DNA of 33,024 bases from a virus. Shown piece by piece: positions 25,852-32,630 of the stretch (within the stretch, counting starts at the first letter, position 1; each line of letters starts with the position of its first letter). The stretch lies in IMG/VR virus record IMGVR_UViG_3300043448_000859, positions 1 through 33,024 of that record, one strand, 5' to 3'. The notes under the pieces are model-generated. The model searched no databases and was not told where the DNA came from. It saw only the letters and a list, made by a program, of their open reading frames with translations. The translations under genes were made by a program, and so were the position numbers.

Positions 25852-26543
25852 AAATCTGCATCTTAACTATTGCAACAAACAAGTATATTCAGTTTGTTGA
25901 AAGACTTCTTGATAATATTGAAGAGAACTTTCTTAATGGGCACGATATTGAGTGTTTGCTTTTCACAGACCATGAAGTAGAAGCATCTGAAAATGTAAGA
26001 GTTTGTCAAATTGACCACGAACCTTGGCCAATGCCTACTTTGAAGAGATACAATTACTTCGTAAAAGAAAAAGAGTTTATCTCTCAGTTTGATTATTGTT
26101 TCTACTTTGATGTGGATATGGGTCTGGTAGATAAGGTTGGTGATGAGGTTCTAAGCGACCTAATTGCCACTCAGCACCCCTACCAGTCCTTCTATCCTAA
26201 GGAGCAGAGGTCGTATGATAGAAACCCACAATCGCTGGCATACGTGCCTGTGGGTGGGGAAGGTGAGCACTATTATGCTGGTGGATTTAATGGTGGGTCT
26301 ACAAAGAGATTTCTTGAAATGGCAGAGGTTCTTGCAGACCGTGTAACCAAAGATCTTGAAAAAGGAGTTGTTGCTTTATGGCACGATGAATCTCAAATGA
26401 ATCGCTATTTAATTGACAATCCACCAACTTTGAGTCTGACACCTTCATATTGTTTTGCGGAAGAACAGATGGGAAATCCAGAGTACCCATTTGCTCCTAA
26501 AATTATTGCCTTGAAGAAAAATCACAATGAACTTAGATCTTAG
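25848..26543 (+). CDS. GT6-family transferase (ABO blood-group type)
   Basis: A 231-residue retaining GT-A enzyme of family GT6, which includes the human ABO transferases. It has YCFYFDVDMGLVD with the DxD motif (Asp88-Val-Asp90), HYYAGGFNGGSTKRF (141-155) and ALWHDESQMNRYL (176-188) with the conserved His-Asp-Glu, and LSLTPSYCF. The enzymes transfer Gal or GalNAc in alpha-1,3 linkage, often onto Fuc-alpha-1,2-Gal. As I recall, bacterial GT6s have NxN, whereas vertebrate and cyanophage ones have DxD; DxD here fits the phage type. The N- and C-terminal stem and membrane parts of the animal enzymes are absent. Confidence 0.9.
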   Translation: MKICILTIATNKYIQFVERLLDNIEENFLNGHDIECLLFTDHEVEASENVRVCQIDHEPWPMPTLKRYNYFVKEKEFISQFDYCFYFDVDMGLVDKVGDEVLSDLIATQHPYQSFYPKEQRSYDRNPQSLAYVPVGGEGEHYYAGGFNGGSTKRFLEMAEVLADRVTKDLEKGVVALWHDESQMNRYLIDNPPTLSLTPSYCFAEEQMGNPEYPFAPKIIALKKNHNELRS

Positions 26544-27171
26544 AGAAATACCTGCTCTTTATATGAATTTGGAGCAGCATACTGAAAAGAATGAGAGTAT
26601 GCAAACTCTTTTGAAAGAATGTGGATTTAAACATATCATTCGTGTAGAAGGTGTTGCTCGTCCAGATCGTCCTGTTGCAGGATGCTCTGCTGCTCATCAC
26701 AAAGGATTGTCCGAGATTGATCCACCATTTATTCTTTTTGAAGATGATTGTGTAATCAAGAATTTCCGTCCAGAGATTGAAATTCCTGATGATGCCGATG
26801 CAGTTTATCTTGGCATTTCATCTTGGGGGAGAATGAATGGACACTCTGGACCTTATGTTCAATATGAACACGTTAAAGATGATCTTTATCGTGTTTATAA
26901 TATGTTAGGAGGACATTCTGTGTTGTATCTGAATGATGAATATGTTAGAATGTGCCAAAGGATTACTTATCATGCTGGATACATAATAGAAGATTACCAA
27001 GATATTGGATTTGCTGAGATTCAGAGATGGTTCAATGTCTATACATTTAATAATCCATTCTTTTATCAAACTAGTGGATATCATGGAACGGTTAATCCTC
27101 TAACAAGTTATCCGACAGAAGAGTGTTTTGTTTATAATAAAAATTATTTTTTACCTGAGAGAGTTGTATGA
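26527..27171 (+). CDS. GT25-like glycosyltransferase (214 aa)
   Basis: A short GT-A protein: IPALYMNLEQHTEKNESM (start strand and Arg/Lys helix of GT25-like enzymes), CSAAHHKGL, FILFEDDCVIK (residues about 68-78, EDD metal site) and a YNMLGGHSVLYLNDEYV segment. The GT25 family includes LPS galactosyltransferases. It overlaps the GT6 gene by 17 bases and the epimerase gene by four. Confidence 0.72.
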   Translation: MNLDLREIPALYMNLEQHTEKNESMQTLLKECGFKHIIRVEGVARPDRPVAGCSAAHHKGLSEIDPPFILFEDDCVIKNFRPEIEIPDDADAVYLGISSWGRMNGHSGPYVQYEHVKDDLYRVYNMLGGHSVLYLNDEYVRMCQRITYHAGYIIEDYQDIGFAEIQRWFNVYTFNNPFFYQTSGYHGTVNPLTSYPTEECFVYNKNYFLPERVV

Positions 27172-28094
27172 CTAAATCACTAGTTACTGGCGGTGCTGGA
27201 TTTATTGGTTCCAATCTTGTTGATCGCCTCATAGAAATAGGACACGAAGTTGTCGTTATTGACAATGAGTATTCCGATGCTCATGACCGATTCTATTGGA
27301 ACGATAAAGCACAAAATTATAAGTATGATATTCGTGATTATGAAAATACACGCCCACTTTATGATGGTGTAGATTATGTTTTTCATATTGCGGCAGAAGC
27401 ACGTATTCAACCCGCAATTTTAAACCCTATCGAAGCTGTAAGTATTAACTCTGTCGGCACAGTAACGGTTTTGCAGTGTGCTCGTGAATCTGGTGTTAAG
27501 AGAGTGATATATTCTTCTACATCTTCTGCATATGGAATGAACCAAATTCCCAACGTTGAAACTCAACCAGATGATTGTTTAAATCCATATTCAGTTTCGA
27601 AAGTGAATGGAGAAAAACTATGTAAAATGTATAATAATCTTTATAATCTTTCTACAATTTGTTTTCGGTATTTTAATGTTTATGGTGAGCGTCAACCACT
27701 TCGTGGACAATATGCTCCAGTAGTTGGAATTTTTCTTAGGCAAAATGCTGCTGGAGAACCACTCACGATTATCGGTGACGGAAATCAGCGTAGAGATTTT
27801 ACATATGTTGGTGATGTTGTAAATGCAAACATTCTCGCAGCAACTAAAGACGTTGATGAAAGTGTGTTTGGACAACTTTATAATGTTGGGACTGGAAAAA
27901 ATTATTCTATTAATGAGGTTGCCAGTTTTATTTCCACGAATATCGTAAATATTCCACCCCGCCCTGGTGAAACAAGAATTAGTTTATCAAATAATTCTAA
28001 ATTGTGTGAAACTTTTGGGTGGAAACCAACAGTGATACTTGAAGATTGGATTAGTAAACAAATAGAAACATCTGAAACTTTAGATAGTAATTAG
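27168..28094 (+). CDS. NDP-sugar epimerase (GalE-like SDR)
   Basis: A 308-residue extended SDR: SLVTGGAGFIGSNLVDRL (NAD loop), VVVIDNEYSDA (Asp for the adenosine ribose), FHIAAEAR, IYSSTSSAYG (Ser), NPYSVSKVNGE (Tyr-x3-Lys) and FRYFNVYGERQ. It is closest to UDP-glucose or UDP-GlcNAc 4-epimerases, which make UDP-Gal or UDP-GalNAc. That would supply the donor needed by the GT6 and GT25-like enzymes next to it. Exact substrate not determinable by eye. Confidence 0.85.
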   Translation: MTKSLVTGGAGFIGSNLVDRLIEIGHEVVVIDNEYSDAHDRFYWNDKAQNYKYDIRDYENTRPLYDGVDYVFHIAAEARIQPAILNPIEAVSINSVGTVTVLQCARESGVKRVIYSSTSSAYGMNQIPNVETQPDDCLNPYSVSKVNGEKLCKMYNNLYNLSTICFRYFNVYGERQPLRGQYAPVVGIFLRQNAAGEPLTIIGDGNQRRDFTYVGDVVNANILAATKDVDESVFGQLYNVGTGKNYSINEVASFISTNIVNIPPRPGETRISLSNNSKLCETFGWKPTVILEDWISKQIETSETLDSN

Positions 28095-28095
28095 T

Positions 28096-28857
28096 ATGAC
28101 AGTTCAAATTTTTACGTCTGTGGTAAATAGACCACAATTTTTAGAGTTGCAAGTTAAGTTATTTTCTAAATTTTTGGAAAATGACTATCAATTTCATGTA
28201 GTGTATGATGATGGAATAGATAAAAATATTCTCAAAGAGTTTGAGAATATCTGCCAAAATAATAATTTAATTCTACATAAAGCGGATAATTCTGTAATAC
28301 ACAGTAATCCTTCTACTTGTATTAGTAAAGTCGTAAAATGGATTTATGATGAACTATTAATTAAAACATATCATGATGATATTTGCATGATTGTTGATTC
28401 TGATATGTTTTTGATTGATAAATTCAATGTTCAAGAATACATTTCCGAATATCCAATTGCTGGCATACCTCAATATAGAGGACATGTTAAGTACATTACA
28501 AATCAATTGATGATATTCAACATGAAAGAAATATTAAAGATAGATTCGAATATTGATTTTATGGATGGAACTGTTGAAAATCAGCATGTGGATAGTTGTG
28601 GAGAAATGCATTATTGGTTTAAAAAGAATAATATTAATTTGAAAGAAGTATTGACAGTCTATCCAACACATTTTAATGACATAGAGTTGCAAGATCCAAA
28701 TATTACCAACGGCATTAATTTTGAGTTGTATGACGATATATTTTTACACTATAGGGCTGGATCAAATTGGTTTTCAAAATGGAAAGAAAATGAAGATCCT
28801 TTAATAGAAAAAGAAAAGATATTTAATAAAATAATCGAAAGTATCTTAATATCATAA
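28096..28857 (+). CDS. GT-A-like glycosyltransferase (253 aa)
   Basis: AT-rich gene. The protein starts with a Rossmann-type strand (VQIFTSVVNRPQFLELQVKL), then FHVVYDDGID and DICMIVDSDMFLIDKF (about residues 95-110), where DSD is a clean DxD metal site. VENQHVDSCGEMHYWFKK follows, and IFLHYRAGSNW ends the fold. A sugar transferase is likely; no CAZy family can be named with confidence. Only one base separates it from the epimerase stop. Confidence 0.68.
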   Translation: MTVQIFTSVVNRPQFLELQVKLFSKFLENDYQFHVVYDDGIDKNILKEFENICQNNNLILHKADNSVIHSNPSTCISKVVKWIYDELLIKTYHDDICMIVDSDMFLIDKFNVQEYISEYPIAGIPQYRGHVKYITNQLMIFNMKEILKIDSNIDFMDGTVENQHVDSCGEMHYWFKKNNINLKEVLTVYPTHFNDIELQDPNITNGINFELYDDIFLHYRAGSNWFSKWKENEDPLIEKEKIFNKIIESILIS

Positions 28858-28862
28858 TTATA

Positions 28863-29654
28863 ATGGACAAAAATAAATCAATCTATAAACTTAAAGGTCT
28901 TCCTCCAATTTATTATTTAAATCTTGATGGACAACCTGAAAGATCAGAATATATGGAGAATCAATTTAAATATTGGGAAATTGAAAACTATACTCGTATT
29001 TCTGCTTATGATGGGCGCGAAGATGATTTAGGGCACATTCTTAAAGGAAAGTATCCTGATAATATGTCTTCTGGAGAAGTTGGATGTGTAACTTCTCACC
29101 TTAAAGCATTGGAGTATTTTTTGCAAAATTCAGATTCTCCCTGCGCTTTAATTATGGAAGATGATTGTGATTTAGATACTGTTAAGCATTGGTCTTTTAA
29201 TTGGAAAGATTTCTTTTCAAAAGTTCCTTATGCTTATGATGTAATTCAATTGGCAATTATTAATCCTGCTCAGGTTCATTTGAAAATTCACCGACGATTT
29301 GTGAATGACTTTTCAACCGCTTGTTATTTAATAACTAGACGTCACGCTCAAAAACTTATAGATCTACATGTAAGAGATGGAAAATATAAGTTGGATAATG
29401 GAGTTAAACCTAGAGCGGTTGCTGATGACTTAATTTATAATTCTGGTAATACTTATGCTATACCATTATTTCTTTATAAGATTGAACTGGGGTCATCAAT
29501 ACATCGTGACCATGTTGATGTTTTTCATCGCAGTAGTTATGAAGGGTTGTGGCAATTTTGGAAAAATCAATCATCAGAAATAGATGATTGGAATGCAATC
29601 TTCGATTATGACCCTTATTTTGGAACACTTCCTCCTGGTTGGGAAGGGAAATAG
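28863..29654 (+). CDS. GT25-family LPS glycosyltransferase
   Basis: A 263-residue protein with classic GT25 features: PPIYYLNLDGQPERSEYM (N-terminal strand with the family's Asn-Leu and Arg), RISAYDGRED, GEVGCVTSHLKALEYF (SH motif, about 76-91), LIMEDDCDLD (EDD, about 98-107), and TACYLITRRHAQKL, PRAVADDLIY (DD pair). It likely transfers galactose or glucose to an LPS core or O-unit. Last gene of the cassette; a terminator fused to the hli promoter follows 37 bases later. Confidence 0.87.
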   Translation: MDKNKSIYKLKGLPPIYYLNLDGQPERSEYMENQFKYWEIENYTRISAYDGREDDLGHILKGKYPDNMSSGEVGCVTSHLKALEYFLQNSDSPCALIMEDDCDLDTVKHWSFNWKDFFSKVPYAYDVIQLAIINPAQVHLKIHRRFVNDFSTACYLITRRHAQKLIDLHVRDGKYKLDNGVKPRAVADDLIYNSGNTYAIPLFLYKIELGSSIHRDHVDVFHRSSYEGLWQFWKNQSSEIDDWNAIFDYDPYFGTLPPGWEGK

Positions 29655-29690
29655 TAAGCATTTATACTTATAATGTGCGAAAATCGTAAC

Positions 29691-29727
29691 AGGGGTGCTT
29701 GACACCCCTTTATTTTTCCTATATAAT
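29691..29727 (+). terminator. Terminator with the next promoter's -35 in its loop
   Basis: AGGGGTG (29691-29697) pairs with CACCCCT (29703-29709), loop CTTGA, then TTATTTTT: an intrinsic terminator for the glycan cassette. TTGACA (29699-29704) starts in the loop, and exactly 17 bases later stands a perfect TATAAT (29722-29727) for the hli gene. Stop of one operon and start of the next are fused in under 40 bases. Confidence 0.85.
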
Positions 29728-29754
29728 TGTGTAACAATTCTTAACGAATTTACA

Positions 29755-29949
29755 ATGACTGTAACAACTAATGATCGTGGTCAACAAAACATGTGGGCAA
29801 AAGAACCCACCATGTACTACGAAAACTACGGGATGGATACTCCCAATCAAGTAAAGGAAAGATACAATGGACGCTGGGCAATGGTCGGCATTATTGCTGG
29901 TGCTATTTCTTATGCTCTCACTGGCAAACTCTTCTTCGGAATCTTCTGA
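29755..29949 (+). CDS. hli: High-light-inducible protein (Hli)
   Basis: A 64-residue protein whose C-terminal half is the chlorophyll-a/b-binding-like helix of Hlips: VKERYNGRWAMVGIIAGAIS with the conserved E-x2-NGR-x-AM motif, followed by YALTGKLFFGIF. Hlips bind chlorophyll and carotenoid near photosystem II and dissipate excess light energy. The start is ATG 29755, 27 bases after the -10; the in-frame extension to 29695 would run through the promoter. With the second hli and psbA it helps keep host photosynthesis running during infection. Confidence 0.93.
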   Translation: MTVTTNDRGQQNMWAKEPTMYYENYGMDTPNQVKERYNGRWAMVGIIAGAISYALTGKLFFGIF

Positions 29950-30038
29950 TGACTGAACTTATTTGGACAGTAACCACTGTTGCTTTTTTTGTGACTTTAG
30001 GTTATGCTGTGGAGAAACTTGCTGAAACTTATTCATGA
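29949..30038 (+). CDS. 29-aa single-helix membrane peptide
   Basis: Begins at an ATGA overlap with the hli stop. Nearly all of it is one membrane helix (residues 3-21, ELIWTVTTVAFFVTLGYAV) with a short EKLAETYS tail. In a photosynthesis operon such a peptide could be a small photosystem II or cytochrome b6f subunit-like protein, but it does not match any that I can recall. The next gene begins with another ATGA overlap. Confidence 0.55.
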   Translation: MTELIWTVTTVAFFVTLGYAVEKLAETYS

Positions 30039-30232
30039 GTGCTAATATGCTTGGGCAACTTGGAGTTGCTCTTCAAGAGGTTGGTTGGGATCGAGATGTA
30101 GAACTAGAAGTCAAAGTCGCAGGCACCCTCAAAAATGATAAGTTTATTGTAATTAAACCTATCAAAGAAAAACTGGTTTCTAATCTAGATCCAAGTCTTA
30201 AACAACAACACCCTTATAAAGGAGAAAACTAA
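30035..30232 (+). CDS. Hypothetical small soluble protein (65 aa)
   Basis: Starts with a four-base overlap (ATGA) on the previous micro-gene. The sequence (NMLGQLGVALQEVGWDRDVE then LEVKVAGTLKNDKFIVIK) reads as a helix followed by a beta-hairpin, like a small ligand-binding or dimerisation domain. Its TAA shares a base with the ATG of the second hli gene, so it is part of the same operon. No named family recognised. Confidence 0.62.
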   Translation: MSANMLGQLGVALQEVGWDRDVELEVKVAGTLKNDKFIVIKPIKEKLVSNLDPSLKQQHPYKGEN

Positions 30233-30351
30233 TGGAAAAAATTTTTACTGAAAAAGCAGAACGTCTGAATGGTCGTCTTGCAATGCTAGGATTTGTTGCC
30301 GCTGTTGGTGCATATATCACTACTGGGCAAGTGATTCCTGGTATTTGGTGA
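30232..30351 (+). CDS. hli: High-light-inducible protein, minimal form (39 aa)
   Basis: Very short Hlip: FTEKAERLNGRLAMLGFVAA contains the full A-E-x2-NGR-x-AM-x-G motif, followed by VGAYITTGQVIPGIW. The motif helix is complete, so it can bind chlorophyll as a dimer, while the N-terminal extension of longer Hlips is absent. A GGAGAA Shine-Dalgarno lies eight bases upstream, inside the previous gene. Second hli gene of the operon. Confidence 0.9.
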   Translation: MEKIFTEKAERLNGRLAMLGFVAAVGAYITTGQVIPGIW

Positions 30352-30397
30352 GTATTATAAAATCAACACATCTTTGAAATAAGACTTAATCATTCTT

Positions 30398-30429
30398 AAC
30401 TCTGCTCTAAATAAAGGGCAGAGTTTTTT
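30398..30429 (+). terminator. Terminator with a late box in its loop
   Basis: AACTCTGC (30398-30405) pairs with GCAGAGTT (30418-30425), followed by four more T: an intrinsic terminator for the hli operon. The 12-base loop carries the late box CTAAATA (30407-30413). The late promoter would restart transcription for the gene at 30436. Confidence 0.78.
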
Positions 30430-30435
30430 AGTATT

Positions 30436-30597
30436 ATGCCACGCGGACAATTGACCAAGCAGGAAATAAAGAGAATATTATTGATGTATAAGAACGAATT
30501 ATACGAAGAAAATATTGGATACACTTCAGATCCAAAGGGACTTGCTCACAAGTATTTGAACAAGGTTTTAGACAAGATAGAGGAATACGCCAGATAA
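30436..30597 (+). CDS. Hypothetical small helical protein before psbA (53 aa)
   Basis: Starts 23 bases after the late box in the terminator loop. The peptide (PRGQLTKQEIKRILLMYKNE, then TSDPKGLAHKYLNKVLDKIE) is highly helical and basic, like a small DNA-binding helix-turn-helix fragment. Cyanophages often have a similar short gene near psbA. No confirmed function. It lies between a late promoter and the psbA promoter and could be expressed late only. Confidence 0.65.
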   Translation: MPRGQLTKQEIKRILLMYKNELYEENIGYTSDPKGLAHKYLNKVLDKIEEYAR

Positions 30598-30610
30598 GCA
30601 CTCATACTTA

Positions 30611-30644
30611 TTGACAGGATTTCCTGACAATGTTATGATAAATA
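30611..30644 (+). promoter_or_regulatory. psbA promoter with palindrome and late box
   Basis: TTGACA (30611-30616), 17 bases, TATGAT (30634-30639). TTG-A-CAGGA (30611-30619) and TCCTG-A-CAA (30622-30630) are inverted arms with one mismatch, beginning at the -35. The late box GATAAATA (30637-30644) overlaps the -10, so psbA can be read by host sigma early and by the phage late sigma later. Confidence 0.8.
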
Positions 30645-30650
30645 CATCAA

Positions 30651-30784
30651 ACATTAAGGAATGTAACAATTCTCTAATGTTGTCCTCTACCTAACCGAGA
30701 CCTATGGGGAGGTTAAACACAGTCTCTCATACCCACAATGGAGGGTGTTGTGGGAAATACTGTAACCATCCAGTTCCCCCTGGA
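30651..30784 (+). promoter_or_regulatory. Structured psbA 5' leader
   Basis: The leader of about 160 bases has four hairpins: ACATTA/TAATGT (30651-30656, 30675-30680) extended by inner pairs, TAACC/GGTTA (30692-30696, 30711-30715), CCCACAA/TTGTGGG (30732-30738, 30748-30754) and TCCAG/CTGGA (30769-30773, 30780-30784). Such a leader can stabilise the message or gate translation. No ORF longer than a few codons is inside it. Confidence 0.55.
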
Positions 30785-30809
30785 CTTTTACTTACCCCTT
30801 TAACGAAAA

Positions 30810-31892
30810 ATGACTGCTACAATCGCTACACGTCGCTCAACTACTTCGGCGTGGGATTCATTCTGTGAATGGATTACTTCAACGAACAACCGCCTTTATG
30901 TTGGTTGGTTCGGAACTTTGATGATTCCTACATTGCTTGCGGCAACTGTATGTTTCATCGTCGCCTTCATTGCTGCCCCGCCTGTGGACATTGATGGCAT
31001 TCGTGAACCTGTTGCTGGTTCACTCATGTATGGTAATAACATCATCTCTGGTGCTGTTGTTCCTTCAAGCAACGCTATTGGTCTGCACTTCTATCCCATT
31101 TGGGAAGCAGCAAGTTTGGACGAATGGCTCTATAACGGTGGTCCTTACCAACTTGTTGTTTTCCACTTCCTTATTGGCATCTTTAGCTATATGGGTCGTG
31201 AATGGGAACTTTCCTATCGTCTTGGTATGCGTCCTTGGATTTGCGTAGCATATTCGGCACCCGTTGCTGCTGCTACTGCTGTATTCTTGGTATATCCTTT
31301 TGGTCAAGGAAGTTTTAGTGATGGTATGCCACTTGGTATTTCTGGAACCTTCAACTACATGCTTGTGTTCCAGGCAGAGCACAACATCCTGATGCACCCC
31401 TTCCACATGCTTGGAGTTGCTGGTGTGTTCGGTGGTTCTCTGTTCAGTGCGATGCACGGTTCTCTGGTTACTTCTTCCCTGGTTCGTGAAACCACTGAGA
31501 ATGAGTCACAGAACTATGGTTACAAGTTCGGTCAAGAAGAAGAGACTTATAACATCGTTGCTGCTCACGGGTATTTTGGACGCCTTATTTTTCAGTATGC
31601 TTCGTTCAATAACTCCCGTTCGCTGCACTTCTTTTTAGCGGCGTGGCCAGTAGTTGGTATTTGGTTTGCTGCTCTAGGTGTAAGCACCATGGCATTTAAC
31701 CTTAACGGATTTAATTACAACCAGAGTATTCTTGACTCACAAAATCGTGTAATTAACTCTTGGGCTGATGTTCTTAACCGTGCTAATCTTGGTTTCGAGG
31801 TGATGCATGAGAGAAACGCCCACAACTTTCCTCTGGACCTTGCTGCTGCAAGCAACACCCCTGTTGCTCTTACTGCACCTGCAATCGGTTGA
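30810..31892 (+). CDS. psbA: Photosystem II D1 protein
   Basis: Full-length 360-residue D1, the reaction-centre subunit that is damaged and replaced under light. The sequence matches cyanobacterial D1 throughout: [69 protein letters not shown] (chlorophyll and iron His), and [20 protein letters not shown] with the C-terminal processing site. The residue equivalent to D1-130 is Glu (the high-light form), shifted to 131 by one extra N-terminal residue. There is no intron. Phage D1 keeps photosynthesis going for energy while host D1 decays. A terminator follows at 31909. Confidence 0.98.
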   Translation: MTATIATRRSTTSAWDSFCEWITSTNNRLYVGWFGTLMIPTLLAATVCFIVAFIAAPPVDIDGIREPVAGSLMYGNNIISGAVVPSSNAIGLHFYPIWEAASLDEWLYNGGPYQLVVFHFLIGIFSYMGREWELSYRLGMRPWICVAYSAPVAAATAVFLVYPFGQGSFSDGMPLGISGTFNYMLVFQAEHNILMHPFHMLGVAGVFGGSLFSAMHGSLVTSSLVRETTENESQNYGYKFGQEEETYNIVAAHGYFGRLIFQYASFNNSRSLHFFLAAWPVVGIWFAALGVSTMAFNLNGFNYNQSILDSQNRVINSWADVLNRANLGFEVMHERNAHNFPLDLAAASNTPVALTAPAIG

Positions 31893-31908
31893 TAAAAACT
31901 CAATAGTT

Positions 31909-31938
31909 TTTAAGACCTCCTTTCGGGGGTCTTTTTTT
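31909..31938 (+). terminator. psbA terminator
   Basis: AGACCTCC and GGGGGTCT pair around TTTC (one G-T pair), followed by seven T. It lies 17 bases after the psbA stop. Confidence 0.85.
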
Positions 31939-31942
31939 ATGC

Positions 31943-31950
31943 TATAAATA
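31943..31950 (+). promoter_or_regulatory. Late promoter box TATAAATA for the HNH gene
   Basis: Perfect late box, five bases after the T-tract of the psbA terminator and 30 bases before the HNH start, so the endonuclease has its own late promoter. Confidence 0.6.
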
Positions 31951-31979
31951 ATAATGTAGTAGAGACAGTAGCAGTAAGA

Positions 31980-32564
31980 ATGAAGCATAAGCATCATATT
32001 GTTCCAAGACATATGGGTGGAACTGATGACCCATCAAATCTTGTTGAACTGACTGTTCAGGAACACGCAGAGGCGCATAGGAAACTTTGGGAGGAGTATG
32101 GAAATATTAAGGACTATGCTGCTTGGAAAGGTTTGTCTGGAACCATAGGTAAGGAAGAAATAGTTAAGATGTTAATGGACCCCACAGGAAGAAAACATAG
32201 TGAGGAAACTAAAAAGAAGATAAGTGAAGCATGTAAAGGAAAAAAATTAAGCGATAAAACCAAAGAAAAATTAAGTGCTATTAATAAAGGTAAAAAGTTG
32301 AGTGAAGAGCATAAGAAAAATATTTCCAAAAGTTTAAAAGGAGATCCCCGACTTGCTTCCAACTTGGGTAAGAATTTAAGTGAAGAACAAAAACAGAAGT
32401 TGCGTATTGCGAATATGGGAAATAAAAATGCTTCTGGTCCTCACAAAGTAAGTGAAAAATCTCGACAAAATAGAATAAATGCAACAAAGGAAAGATGGAG
32501 ACAGTATAGAATATCAAAGGGATTGGACCCAGATAAACCTGTTGATAAGAGATATAATAAGTAG
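31980..32564 (+). CDS. Free-standing HNH homing endonuclease with NUMOD3 repeats
   Basis: A 194-residue protein. Residues 1-40 form the HNH nuclease: KHHIVPRHMGG (His5, His6), DDPSNLVELTV (Asn20) and EHAEAHRKLW (His29, His33). Residues 70-150 hold about four NUMOD3 DNA-binding repeats (GRKHSEETKKKISEACKG and variants). The domain order suits an intergenic homing endonuclease that spreads its own region into related phages. It sits exactly between psbA and psbD, where a homing endonuclease is known in cyanophage S-PM2. No intron is nearby. Basic C-terminus. Confidence 0.9.
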   Translation: MKHKHHIVPRHMGGTDDPSNLVELTVQEHAEAHRKLWEEYGNIKDYAAWKGLSGTIGKEEIVKMLMDPTGRKHSEETKKKISEACKGKKLSDKTKEKLSAINKGKKLSEEHKKNISKSLKGDPRLASNLGKNLSEEQKQKLRIANMGNKNASGPHKVSEKSRQNRINATKERWRQYRISKGLDPDKPVDKRYNK

Positions 32565-32573
32565 AATTTCTTA

Positions 32574-32607
32574 TTGACTTTTATTGTAAAGTATTGTAAA
32601 CTAAATA
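32574..32607 (+). promoter_or_regulatory. psbD promoter with late box
   Basis: TTGACT (32574-32579), 17 bases, TAAACT (32597-32602), overlapped by the late box CTAAATA (32601-32607). AGGAGG (32621-32626) is a strong ribosome-binding site before the psbD ATG. Confidence 0.6.
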
Positions 32608-32630
32608 TGAGAAATAATAAAGGAGGTTTG

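Noticed and set aside
27180-27410. Minus-strand ORFs in the epimerase (27180-27410, 27618-27875)
   Set aside because: Low-complexity Ile/Asn-rich translations of an AT-rich gene in antisense; no start signals.
31065-31457. 130-codon minus-strand ORF within psbA
   Set aside because: Shadow of the highly conserved D1 gene; no start signal or domain.
30810-31892. Group I intron in psbA, known in some cyanophages
   Set aside because: The D1 frame is continuous over all 360 codons; no intron is present.
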